Positions 1 through 6,695 of a stretch of DNA of 17,663 nucleotides are shown here, in pieces (position 1 is the stretch's first letter; each line of letters starts with the position of its first letter). The translations under genes were made by a program, and so were the position numbers. The notes beneath the pieces were generated by a model. The model did no database searches. It had not been told where the DNA came from and saw only the letters and a list, made by a program, of their open reading frames with translations. The stretch is from JBDRGC01 sp043818215 (GTDB taxonomy: Bacteria; Chloroflexota; Anaerolineae; Anaerolineales; UBA11858): assembly GCA_043818215.1 (NCBI GenBank), contig JBDRGC010000213.1:1-17663 (forward strand), written 5' to 3'.

Positions 1-1
1 C

Positions 2-454
2 GGCGTCACTGGCGGGCTTATGATCCTGGGCGGAATCATCGGTGCGGTAATCGTCCCTACGCTCTCCGACCACTACCTCAAACGGAAGCCTTTTATCGTT
101 GCAGCCATCGTGGGCGCGACGCTGGGGTTGGTTGGCGTAACCTATGCGGCAGGTTACGGCCTGCTGCTCGTCTCGGCCTTCGTGCTGGGATTCTTCCTGC
201 TCAGTGCCGGGCCTCTTGGCTTCCAATATGGCGCCGAGATCACCTATCCCGCACCGGAGGGGACGTCAAATGGCCTGCTTCTGCTGATGGGACAAATTTC
301 AGGCATCGCTTTCATCCTGGGCATGGACACGTTCAAGTCGCCGGAAACCGGCTCGATGACTCTTCCTCTGGCCATACTTATCGTGCTGATGGTACTCGCC
401 GTGCTTTTAGGCGCATGTCTAAAAGAATCGACCGCCCTGACAGCAGAAAACTGA
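2..454 (+). CDS. Major facilitator superfamily transporter, C-terminal part
   Basis: The reading frame is open from the left edge of the window, so the gene starts outside it and only about the last 150 residues are seen. They contain four to five hydrophobic segments separated by short loops. A basic loop reading SDHYLKRKPF resembles the second copy of the MFS motif A between helices 8 and 9, followed by glycine-rich helices and a short polar C-terminus ending KESTALTAEN. This is what the last third of a 12-helix MFS permease looks like. The substrate cannot be read from this part. It ends before a repeat-rich gap and faces the tRNA on the opposite strand, so it is probably the last gene of its transcript. 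Confidence 0.75.
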   Translation, partial: GVTGGLMILGGIIGAVIVPTLSDHYLKRKPFIVAAIVGATLGLVGVTYAAGYGLLLVSAFVLGFFLLSAGPLGFQYGAEITYPAPEGTSNGLLLLMGQISGIAFILGMDTFKSPETGSMTLPLAILIVLMVLAVLLGACLKESTALTAEN

Positions 455-743
455 ACTGCATAAAACACAACGTAGTCAAACTACTTTGACAATGTCAAAT
501 TAACCGGGCAGTTGGTCCCCCTGTCGCACACTTTGGGTATCCCCCAAGGAAGGGGACTCTACCCCCGGCGAGAGCAGGCGCGGGGCTACGCACGGGATGC
601 TCAACGAAGCACACAAAGCCGACCTGCGTCAGTTAGGCCAGTCCACGGAGGTGGACTTTGTGCATTTTGTTATTGTAACTTTCGCGCAGCATCCCTGCAA
701 GGGGGCATTCGCCGATTCTAGATTCTCTTGGAAATAAACAAGA
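455..743. repeat. Intergenic mosaic of palindromes, no gene seen
   Basis: No convincing gene lies here. The stretch holds several short palindromes: TTTGACA-A-TGTCAAA at about 485-499, and a palindrome whose arms are CACAAAG (612-618) plus TCCAC (642-646) against GTGGACTTTGTG (651-662). The last one would be a 12-bp perfect stem with loop GGAG if the 23 bases at 619-641 were removed. At 682-694 the word TCGCGCAGCATCC matches the start of a 23-bp insert found at 8282-8304. The short open frames here do not look like proteins. Confidence 0.6.
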
Positions 744-767
744 ACCTCCCGTAATTTTACGGGAGGT
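744..767 (-). terminator. Rho-independent terminator of the tRNA-Ser gene
   Basis: A 10-bp perfect stem, ACCTCCCGTA at 744-753 against TACGGGAGGT at 758-767, encloses a 4-base loop. It starts seven bases beyond the CCA end of the tRNA on the minus strand. Reading that strand, the stem is followed by a T-rich stretch (TCTTGTTTATTT). On the plus strand it is followed by TTT, so it might also stop transcripts arriving from the transporter side. Confidence 0.75.
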
Positions 768-773
768 TTTATG

Positions 774-863
774 TGGCGGAGAGGGAGGGATTCGAACCCT
801 CGATGCCTTTCGGCATACGCGCTCTCCAGGCGCGCGCACTAGACCGGACTATGCGACCTCTCC
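774..863 (-). tRNA. tRNA-Ser (anticodon GGA)
   Basis: Read on the minus strand, this 90-base sequence folds as a class II tRNA. The acceptor stem is GGAGAGG/CCTCTCC. The anticodon stem CGCGC/GCGCG has loop CTGGAGA and anticodon GGA (serine codons UCC and UCU). There is a long variable arm, a T-loop TTCGAAT, a G discriminator and an encoded CCA. The long variable arm is expected for serine. The anticodon GGA excludes a selenocysteine tRNA. Confidence 0.95.
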
Positions 864-899
864 AATTGTAGCTGCATCAGCCCCCTTTCAACGGGCGAG

Positions 900-905
900 A
901 TTATA
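900..905 (-). promoter_or_regulatory. Possible -10 box of the tRNA-Ser promoter
   Basis: On the minus strand TATAAT occurs 36 bases upstream of the tRNA 5' end. No good -35 box is seen at 17 bp. The nearest candidate is GGGACA at a spacing of 20 bp. The call rests on the perfect -10 hexamer and its position only. Confidence 0.35.
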
Positions 906-1002
906 CCATAAGATTACCCCCCTATGTCCCCCCATTTTCGCCCTCAAATGCCCAAATAGCCGAAATCTCGGCAGCGAAAATGAGGGGATGCAGGGGGGGT
1001 AA

Positions 1003-2328
1003 TTAATCTGGGAACATCTTCTCGATTAGCTCTGGCGCATACTTGGCGATCATCTCGGTCGAGATGGCGTTCTCGCGGCAGATGGCCTCGTACAGCTCGG
1101 CGCTGGGGCGTTTGCGGCGGGCTTGAGTCTCCACATCCAGCTCCCACAGCCCAAAGCGTTGAGTCCAGCCCCGCTCCCACTCGAAATTGTCCACTAACGA
1201 CCAGTGGAAATATCCTTTGATAGGCCAGGTGTAATTCACGCCGCGCCACAATTGGTGGATATGTTGGGCCAGGTAGCGCGGACGAAAGCTGTCGTCGGGG
1301 TCTTCCACACCATTTTCGGTCACGATGATGGGCAGATCGAATTGCAGGCTCCACTTTAGTGCCCGGAAGAATCCCTCGGGTTCGTTGGCAATGAATCCTG
1401 TGGGACTCAGTTCCGCCTCGGGGGCGTAGAATCGTCTGCTAAAAAGATCTTTGGGGGCCAAAGGCTTGAAAGCCACGCATTCTTGAGTGTAATAATTGAG
1501 GCCGAAGAAATCTTGAGTATCCCTGGCCTCCGGGATGTGCTTGCGGCCCGTCAAGAAGCGCAGTGTCCCCGTTTTCAGGGCTTGGGGGATGGTCTCGTTG
1601 AAGGCGCGTGACGTCATGTTGGCCGCCCAGCGGTCGAGCGGAGAATGGGGTTTTGCAGGCTGGAATCCCCGGTACTGGTGAGCCAGTCCCACCCGCGCCT
1701 GGGGCTGCAAATCGTGAATGGCGTGATAAGCGGCGGCGTGCGCTCGAACCAGGTTGGTCATCACCTGAAAAGCGGCCCGCAAATCATGCTTGCCGGGCGG
1801 AAAATCTCCCAACACATAGCCGCTGGCGGCCAATACATTTGGCTCGTTGATGGTACACCACATGGTGACGTATTCCTGCAGGGCCTCCACGACTTTGCGC
1901 ACATATTTCTCGAAGTGCTCGATCACGGCTTCATCTTCCCAGCCTCCCAGCTCTGCCAGCCAGAGGGGGTCGGTGAAATGGTGCAACGTGATCATGGGCG
2001 TCAGGCCGCGTTCGTTCAAGCCGCGCACCATCTGGCGGTAATGATCCAGAGCATCCTCGTCCCAGCGGTCGGGGGCGGGCTGTACCCGGCTCCACTCGAT
2101 GGATAAGCGATGCGCGTTTTGACCGCTCTCTGCGGCGCGGTCGAAATCCTCCCGCCAGCGACCACCCCACCAATCGCAGGCCAGCCCGCATTCTTGTCCC
2201 GCGGCAATATGCCCGTTTTGCTCCCAGGCATACCAATTGTTATTGGTGTTATTACCCTCGACTTGGTGAGACGAAGTCGCTGTGCCCCATAAAAACCCGC
2301 GCGGAAAATTGAATGTCGCTTGTGCCAT
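1003..2328 (-). CDS. Glycoside hydrolase family 1 (beta-glucosidase-like)
   Basis: A 441-residue GH1 enzyme, the usual family length, predicted to hydrolyse beta-linked glucosides or galactosides by the retaining mechanism. The N-terminal GFLWGTATSSHQVEG carries the sugar-binding Gln22. The acid/base motif TINEPN places the catalytic Glu at 162, and VTENG places the nucleophile at Glu338. The aglycone-side signature GYFHWSLVDNFEWERG (372-387) is intact. No signal peptide is seen, so it should be cytoplasmic. The start is supported by AAAGGA eight bases upstream (plus-strand 2337-2342); this ribosome binding site is itself part of the octamer array that fills the leader. No sugar transporter or regulator is adjacent. 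The exact substrate (glucoside, galactoside, 6-phospho-sugar) cannot be told from sequence alone. Confidence 0.93.
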   Translation of the reverse strand: MAQATFNFPRGFLWGTATSSHQVEGNNTNNNWYAWEQNGHIAAGQECGLACDWWGGRWREDFDRAAESGQNAHRLSIEWSRVQPAPDRWDEDALDHYRQMVRGLNERGLTPMITLHHFTDPLWLAELGGWEDEAVIEHFEKYVRKVVEALQEYVTMWCTINEPNVLAASGYVLGDFPPGKHDLRAAFQVMTNLVRAHAAAYHAIHDLQPQARVGLAHQYRGFQPAKPHSPLDRWAANMTSRAFNETIPQALKTGTLRFLTGRKHIPEARDTQDFFGLNYYTQECVAFKPLAPKDLFSRRFYAPEAELSPTGFIANEPEGFFRALKWSLQFDLPIIVTENGVEDPDDSFRPRYLAQHIHQLWRGVNYTWPIKGYFHWSLVDNFEWERGWTQRFGLWELDVETQARRKRPSAELYEAICRENAISTEMIAKYAPELIEKMFPD

Positions 2329-2332
2329 ACTT

Positions 2333-2388
2333 GTAGTCCTTTAGTCATGTAGTCTCGTAGTCATGTAGTCTTGTAGTCCAGTAGTCGG
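2333..2388. repeat. Octamer tandem array (GTAGTCNN, 7 units)
   Basis: Seven consecutive 8-base units, six beginning GTAGTC and one TTAGTC, with two variable bases, run without indels. The array begins four bases from the start codon of the GH1 gene and so forms its mRNA leader (sense strand NNGACTAC). The first two units create the AAAGGA ribosome binding site. Confidence 0.85.
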
Positions 2389-2415
2389 GCGAGCAGATAT
2401 TCGTTTATAAACCTG

Positions 2416-2454
2416 CCACTTGCCACTTGCCACTTGCAAACTCGCCACTCGCCA
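2416..2454. repeat. Heptamer array (CCACTTG / CCACTCG)
   Basis: Three perfect CCACTTG units (2416-2436) are followed by degenerate ones ending CCACTCG. The period is 7. The array lies in the divergent gap between the GH1 gene and the thiolase gene. A related word, CCACTCG, is the main unit of the large array at 12295-12651. Confidence 0.75.
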
Positions 2455-2532
2455 GCAATTTTAGCCCTCCCCTCGTTTTTTGGCAATTGGACGCGCATCT
2501 GATGTTTTATGGTATCCTTTACGTACAAGCGT

Positions 2533-2556
2533 CTTTGTGCCTTTGTGCCTTTGTGT
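2533..2556. repeat. Short octamer array (CTTTGTGC)
   Basis: Three units of an 8-base word, CTTTGTGC, CTTTGTGC and CTTTGTGT-like, lie 44 bases upstream of the thiolase start. A degenerate relative (CCTTTGTTCCTTTGCGTCTT) appears after the thiolase at about 3758-3777. Confidence 0.6.
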
Positions 2557-2599
2557 TAAATCTTTTACCCCCGAATTCATTCGGGGCAAGGAGTAGTAC

Positions 2600-3736
2600 A
2601 TGATGAGTGAAGCCTTTATCGTCTCCGCAGTTCGAACCCCAGTTGGTATGGGCAGGCCCAATGGAGCGCTGGCTCCCCTGGTTCCTGTGGATTTAACTGC
2701 CCTGATAATGCAGGAGGCCCTCCGTCGGGCAGATGTGGATGCCTCGCAGATCGAAGATGCAATTTGGGGATGTGTCACCCCCCTGGGGGATCAGGGCGCC
2801 AATTTGGGGCGGCTGTCTGTCCTCAAAGCGGGATTCCCCCCCAAGGTCCCCGCGGTCACCATCAACCGGATGTGTGGTTCCGGCCAGCAGGCGGTCAACT
2901 TTGCAGCCCAGGTGATTCTCGCCGGCGATATGGATTTGATCCTCGCCGGGGGCACGGAAATGATGTCTCACCAACCCCTGGGAGCCGATTGGCCGGAAAG
3001 CTGGCCCGAAGGCTTCCCTTACGAGATGGTTCACCAGGGCATCAGCGCCGAATTGATGGCCGAAAAATGGGACTTGAGCCGGGATGAGCTTGACGACTTC
3101 GCTTACCAGAGCCACGCCCGGGCCATGCACGCCATCCAACACGGTCATTTCGAGAGCCAGATTCTGCCCATCGAGCGCCCGGATGGGGAAGTTGTCACAA
3201 CTGACGAGGGTGTGCGTATGCCACCCAATCGGGAGAAAATGAGTACCCTCCGCCCGGTATTCAAGCCCGATGGGGTGGTAACCGCCGGCAATTCCAGTCA
3301 GCTCAGTGACGGGGTTGCGGCGTTGGTACTGGCTTCCAGCCGGGCGGTGGAACGCTTTGGCCTGAAACCGCTGGTGCGCGTAGTTGCCCGGGCAGTGGTT
3401 GGCTCAGATCCAACCTTGATGTTGGATGCGCCTATTCCGGCCACGCGGCAAGTATTACAGCGCGCCGGCCTGACTTTGGACGATATGGATGTGATCGAGA
3501 TCAACGAGGCCTTTGCCTCGGTTGTGCTGGCCTGGAAGAGTACACTGCATCCCGACATGGAGAGGGTCAACCCCAATGGCGGAGCGATAGCGCTGGGTCA
3601 TCCCCTGGGCGCGACTGGCGCTGTATTGATGACCAAGCTCATCCACGAACTCCTGCGCACCGGAGGCCGGTACGGTTTGCAGACCATGTGCATCGGTCAC
3701 GGCATGGCGACAGCCACCGTGTTGGAGCGTGTTTAG
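2600..3736 (+). CDS. Thiolase (acetyl-CoA acyltransferase / acetyltransferase family)
   Basis: A 378-residue thiolase, close to the usual 380-400. It would condense or cleave acyl-CoA thioesters, either as the last step of beta-oxidation or as acetoacetyl-CoA synthesis. All catalytic features are visible: the acylated cysteine Cys92 in NRMCGSGQQ, the NEAFA motif near 302-306, His334 in GGAIALGHPLGATG, and the second cysteine Cys364 in MCIGHGMATATVLERV. The glycine-rich CxGxG ending is of the FadA kind. AAGGAG at 2588-2593 precedes two adjacent ATG codons (2600 and 2603), and either could start the protein. No beta-oxidation partner (hydratase, dehydrogenase, ligase) is next to it, so its direction and chain-length preference are open. 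Confidence 0.92.
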   Translation: MMSEAFIVSAVRTPVGMGRPNGALAPLVPVDLTALIMQEALRRADVDASQIEDAIWGCVTPLGDQGANLGRLSVLKAGFPPKVPAVTINRMCGSGQQAVNFAAQVILAGDMDLILAGGTEMMSHQPLGADWPESWPEGFPYEMVHQGISAELMAEKWDLSRDELDDFAYQSHARAMHAIQHGHFESQILPIERPDGEVVTTDEGVRMPPNREKMSTLRPVFKPDGVVTAGNSSQLSDGVAALVLASSRAVERFGLKPLVRVVARAVVGSDPTLMLDAPIPATRQVLQRAGLTLDDMDVIEINEAFASVVLAWKSTLHPDMERVNPNGGAIALGHPLGATGAVLMTKLIHELLRTGGRYGLQTMCIGHGMATATVLERV

Positions 3737-3809
3737 TCAGGTAACACTCACTTGCGCCTTTGTTCCTTTGCGTCTTCGCGAAGCACAGCTCGCCCAACTT
3801 GACTGGATA

Positions 3810-3854
3810 CCCTCACCCCAGCCCTCTCCCTGTGGGAGAGGGCTGGGGTGAGGG
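3810..3854. repeat. Long perfect hairpin (21-bp stem), REP-like palindrome
   Basis: The left arm 3810-3830 (begins CCCTCACCCCAGCCC) is the exact reverse complement of the right arm 3834-3854, with the 3-base loop TGT. No T-run follows on either strand, so it is not a standard terminator. It sits between the thiolase stop and folK. Sequences of this CCCTCACCCCAGCCC kind are known to me as dispersed palindromes in various bacterial genomes. Its copy number here is unknown. Confidence 0.85.
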
Positions 3855-3890
3855 CCGGAGTGGTAGTCGCCGGATAGCAACTCTTTACTC

Positions 3891-4373
3891 ATGAACCACA
3901 TTATCTACATTGCCCTGGGAACCAACCTGGGAGACCGCCCAGCTAACCTCCTGGCTGCGGTTGCGGCTTTGCCTCCCGATGTATGTGTGACCGCTGAATC
4001 CCCTGTCTATCAGACTGCCCCGTGGGGCTACACCGATCAGCCAGATTTTCTCAATCAGGTGGTGCGGGGCGAGACGGTTTTACCTCCCAACAAGTTATTG
4101 GCGTATCTCAAAGAGATAGAAACCAATGTGGGACGCACTCCGACATTCCGCTACGGCCCGCGGGTTGTGGATTTAGACATCTTGTTTTACGATAACTTGA
4201 CGCTGGAGCAGCCCGACCTGACCATCCCCCACCCCCGTTTACACGAGCGCGCCTTTGTACTAATCCCACTCGCCGATTTAGCTCCCAGCCTGCGCCACCC
4301 CATTTCTAAGGCCACGATAAGCGAATTATTGGCAAATGTTGATACGGTAGAAATCGAAAGATTCTCCGGTTGA
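3891..4373 (+). CDS. folK: 2-amino-4-hydroxy-6-hydroxymethyldihydropteridine diphosphokinase
   Basis: A 160-residue HPPK, the enzyme that transfers diphosphate from ATP to 6-hydroxymethyl-7,8-dihydropterin before dihydropteroate synthase acts in folate synthesis. The N-terminus YIALGTNLGDR is the family opening. The signature GPRVVDLDILFYD (89-101) provides Arg91 and the magnesium-binding Asp94 and Asp96. IPHPRLHERAFVLIPLADLAP (112-132) is the typical C-terminal block. The length equals the family norm. No good ribosome binding site precedes the ATG. The usual neighbours folP and folB are not in the window, so it appears to be a single-gene unit. Confidence 0.95.
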   Translation: MNHIIYIALGTNLGDRPANLLAAVAALPPDVCVTAESPVYQTAPWGYTDQPDFLNQVVRGETVLPPNKLLAYLKEIETNVGRTPTFRYGPRVVDLDILFYDNLTLEQPDLTIPHPRLHERAFVLIPLADLAPSLRHPISKATISELLANVDTVEIERFSG

Positions 4374-4414
4374 GTAGGTACCAGGGATCAGGAAACAGTC
4401 CCTTCCTCTAGCCG

Positions 4415-4468
4415 ACTGATCTACTGATCTACTGGTCTACTGATTTACTGATCTACTGATCTACTGGT
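4415..4468. repeat. Octamer tandem array (CTACTGAT)
   Basis: About seven 8-base units alternate CTACTGAT and CTACTGGT with one TTACTGAT, without indels. They lie between folK and the membrane gene trio. The array is followed directly by a heptamer array of a different word. Confidence 0.85.
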
Positions 4469-4471
4469 TTC

Positions 4472-4520
4472 CCAATCTCCAATCTCCAATCTCCAATCCC
4501 CAATCTCCAATCTCCAATCC
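4472..4520. repeat. Heptamer tandem array (CCAATCT), ends five bases before a start codon
   Basis: Seven heptamers, five CCAATCT and two CCAATCC, run in exact register and end five bases before the ATG at 4526. The array therefore replaces any normal ribosome binding site of that gene. The inverted word GGAGATTGG fills the leader of murJ at 16118-16257, so the same pyrimidine-rich word precedes both genes in the sense direction. Confidence 0.88.
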
Positions 4521-4525
4521 CCCCT

Positions 4526-6097
4526 ATGCTAATCCTCACCGCCATTCTCATCCTCTTCGTTTTACCGCTGCTGATCCTGAGCCTCAACCGGCTGCATCCC
4601 AGGCCGGGTTATCAGTGGCTTTTGGCTTTGGGAGGCGCGCTGGCGGCGTGGGTATTGGTGCTGTTTTCGCGCCTGCAACTACCTCGCATCATCCCCCTGA
4701 TCGAATGGAAACCTGAGACGCTGTTTTCGACCTCGCCGGCGTTATTGCTGGACGAGTATTCCTGGCCCTACGCGGTTGCAGTGGTTACGATCCCTGTGGC
4801 GATATTCTTGACCAATATTGCCCGCGGGCGCGAGATCAAACCCGGGGCCTGGGCTGCCAGTCTCGCTATGGCTGGATCGGGGTTACTGGCTGTATTGGCC
4901 GCCAATCCTCTGACATTGCTGTTAGCCTGGGCAATTATCGATCTGGCTGAAACCGTCACTCTCCTCCGTCAGGTGACCGGGAGCGATCAGCGCGAGCAGG
5001 TGGTTATGGCGACTTCCGTTCGCGTTGCTGGGATGCTGATGCTGCTTGTGGCAATGACAAAAGCACAAATATTGGGTATGACTTTGACATTCAGCGATAT
5101 TCCGCCTGAGGTTAGCGGCTATCTATTGCTCGCTGCAGGGTTGCGATTGGGAGTGCTGCCGCCGCACAAGCCATTCCTGGAAGAACAGCCTCTCCGCCGC
5201 GGATTGGGCACAATGGCGCGCCTGATGCCGGCAGCCGCCACTTTGGTTTTGTTGACCCGCGTTGCTACGGTTGGCGCTCCGCAAAACTGGGAACCTTATT
5301 TGCTCGCCGGGGCCGCGTTGGCAGCCCTGTACAGCAGCATGGCCTGGGTCATAGCAAAGGATGAATTGGACGGCAGACCGTTCTGGATTTTGGGCGTAGC
5401 AGCTTTGTCGTTTGCGGCGGCTGTGCGCGTCCAACCCGCAGCCAGTACAGCCTGGGGGCTAAGTCTCCTATTCTCCGGCAGTTTGCTTTTCCTCTTTTCA
5501 ACTCGCAACCGGCCTCTGTTGGCATTGCCCATTTTAGGGCTGCTGGGATTCTTAGCGCTACCCTTCTCGCCAACCTGGAGCGGATTAGTGTTGCACAGTG
5601 GATTGGGCGTATTTTTCCGCCTTATTTTTATACTGGCTCATGCTTTGCTCATTCTGGGATACATCCGCCATGCGATCCAAGTTGATAGCGACCAAGATGC
5701 TGTCGAGCGGTGGGTGTGGGTGATCTACCCGGTGGGATTGGCGATTCTGCCGTTAACTCATTTCGGGGTGGTGTGGCTTTCCGGGGGGATGACGCGGCCT
5801 GAGGCGGCGATCACGTCCATCGCGTGGTGGGGGGGCGCGGTGACCCTCGGGCTGGCTGCCGCCCTGATGGCTTTGTTCCGCCGCAACCTGGTTCCGTCTG
5901 ACAGGGTGGCGAGTGTTTTGCGGGATGTGTTTTCCCTCACCTGGTTTTACCGTTCATTTTGGTGGCTCTATCGATCCCTCAGCACGGTGATTGCCAATAT
6001 CGCTCTGATTTTAGAGGGCGAAGGCGGGATCCTGTGGGCTGTGTTGATCTTGAGCCTGCTGGTCACCCTTATCATTCAACAAGGCGGGGGAGGTTAG
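4526..6097 (+). CDS. NuoL/MrpA/HyfB-like membrane protein, degenerate proton-channel subunit
   Basis: A 523-residue protein made almost wholly of hydrophobic helices (about 13-14). It resembles the antiporter-like subunits of complex I, Mrp antiporters and group-4 hydrogenases. The stretch AAGLRLGVLPPHKPFLEEQP (203-222) followed by helix 229-245 aligns with the family signature around the helix 7-8 loop (FPFHxWLPDA-like). Key charges are altered. The glutamate after the helix 5 tryptophan is Ala136 (WAIIDLAE has Asp139 and Glu142 instead), the helix 7 lysine position reads Arg207, and the helix 8 histidine is missing (ARLMPAAAT). It is followed after one base by the next gene. No ribosome binding site is seen, since a CCAATCT array abuts the start. 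Function is inferred from family only. It may be an ion-translocating or purely structural subunit. Confidence 0.75.
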   Translation: MLILTAILILFVLPLLILSLNRLHPRPGYQWLLALGGALAAWVLVLFSRLQLPRIIPLIEWKPETLFSTSPALLLDEYSWPYAVAVVTIPVAIFLTNIARGREIKPGAWAASLAMAGSGLLAVLAANPLTLLLAWAIIDLAETVTLLRQVTGSDQREQVVMATSVRVAGMLMLLVAMTKAQILGMTLTFSDIPPEVSGYLLLAAGLRLGVLPPHKPFLEEQPLRRGLGTMARLMPAAATLVLLTRVATVGAPQNWEPYLLAGAALAALYSSMAWVIAKDELDGRPFWILGVAALSFAAAVRVQPAASTAWGLSLLFSGSLLFLFSTRNRPLLALPILGLLGFLALPFSPTWSGLVLHSGLGVFFRLIFILAHALLILGYIRHAIQVDSDQDAVERWVWVIYPVGLAILPLTHFGVVWLSGGMTRPEAAITSIAWWGGAVTLGLAAALMALFRRNLVPSDRVASVLRDVFSLTWFYRSFWWLYRSLSTVIANIALILEGEGGILWAVLILSLLVTLIIQQGGGG

Positions 6098-6098
6098 T

Positions 6099-6695
6099 GT
6101 GAGTTTCGAGACCATTGCATTGCCAGCCGTCATTTTGGTGGCGATCACAGCGGTAATTTTGCTGGCTGGCCGGGATTGGCGGCTAGCTGTCAGCGCGCTG
6201 GGCGCACAATATGTCGGCGTGTTTATTTTGGTGGCATTGACCTGGCCTCTGGAAATGGCGGTGACCAAACTGGTTGCCGGGTGGATCGCCGCGGCCGTCC
6301 TGGGCATGGAATTGGTGAGCAGGCCGGAAAACTCACTGGGGGATGAACGCTTTGGGCGGAGCGGGAGCTTGTTCCGCATCTTCGCAGCCGGCCTGGTTGG
6401 ATTGGCGGTTTTATCCTTTGCCCCTGATATGGCGAAATGGATGCTGACCGCCAGCTACGAGCAAATATTGGGTGGCTTGCTTCTGATAGGCATGGGGATG
6501 CTGCACCTCGGCATGACCGCGCATCCGTTGCGGACAATATTGGGTTTATTGACGGTTTTTTCGGGCTTCGAGATTTTATACGCCACTGTGGAGACTTCCG
6601 CGCTGTTGGCCGGCTTTCTAGCTGCCATCAATTTGGGAATCGCGTTGATTGGGGCTTATCTATTGGCTGCTCCCATCCTGGAGGTGGAAGAGTGA
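6099..6695 (+). CDS. HyfE/NuoK-like small membrane subunit
   Basis: A 198-residue membrane protein with six to seven helices. The second half (121-198) contains short helices and a membrane-embedded glutamate in LLTVFSGFEILYATVE (Glu158, Glu165). This recalls the NuoK/MrpC-like half of hydrogenase-4 component E. The length fits HyfE (about 200) better than NuoK (about 100). The start is GTG at 6099, one base after the previous stop, with GGGGGAGG just upstream inside the preceding gene. Its end overlaps the next gene by four bases (GTGA). The arrangement indicates translational coupling and a shared complex. The family assignment is by pattern, not by search. Confidence 0.6.
   Translation: MSFETIALPAVILVAITAVILLAGRDWRLAVSALGAQYVGVFILVALTWPLEMAVTKLVAGWIAAAVLGMELVSRPENSLGDERFGRSGSLFRIFAAGLVGLAVLSFAPDMAKWMLTASYEQILGGLLLIGMGMLHLGMTAHPLRTILGLLTVFSGFEILYATVETSALLAGFLAAINLGIALIGAYLLAAPILEVEE

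Noticed and set aside
516..560. A further 23-bp insertion within the GTCCCC/GGGGAC palindrome near 520-555
   Set aside because: A 23-base excision would leave a palindrome, but the C-runs make the boundaries ambiguous and there is no empty copy to compare.
512..721. 69-residue plus-strand frame in the first gap
   Set aside because: It spans the palindromes of this gap, has no ribosome binding site and resembles no protein.
774..863. Selenocysteine tRNA, suggested by selB in the window
   Set aside because: The anticodon is GGA and the acceptor/T-arm geometry is that of a normal tRNA-Ser.
6437..6691. Upstream extension of the third membrane gene (ATG at 6437)
   Set aside because: It would overlap the preceding gene by 260 bases in another frame. 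GTG at 6692 has GGAGGTGG upstream and the usual coupled GTGA overlap.
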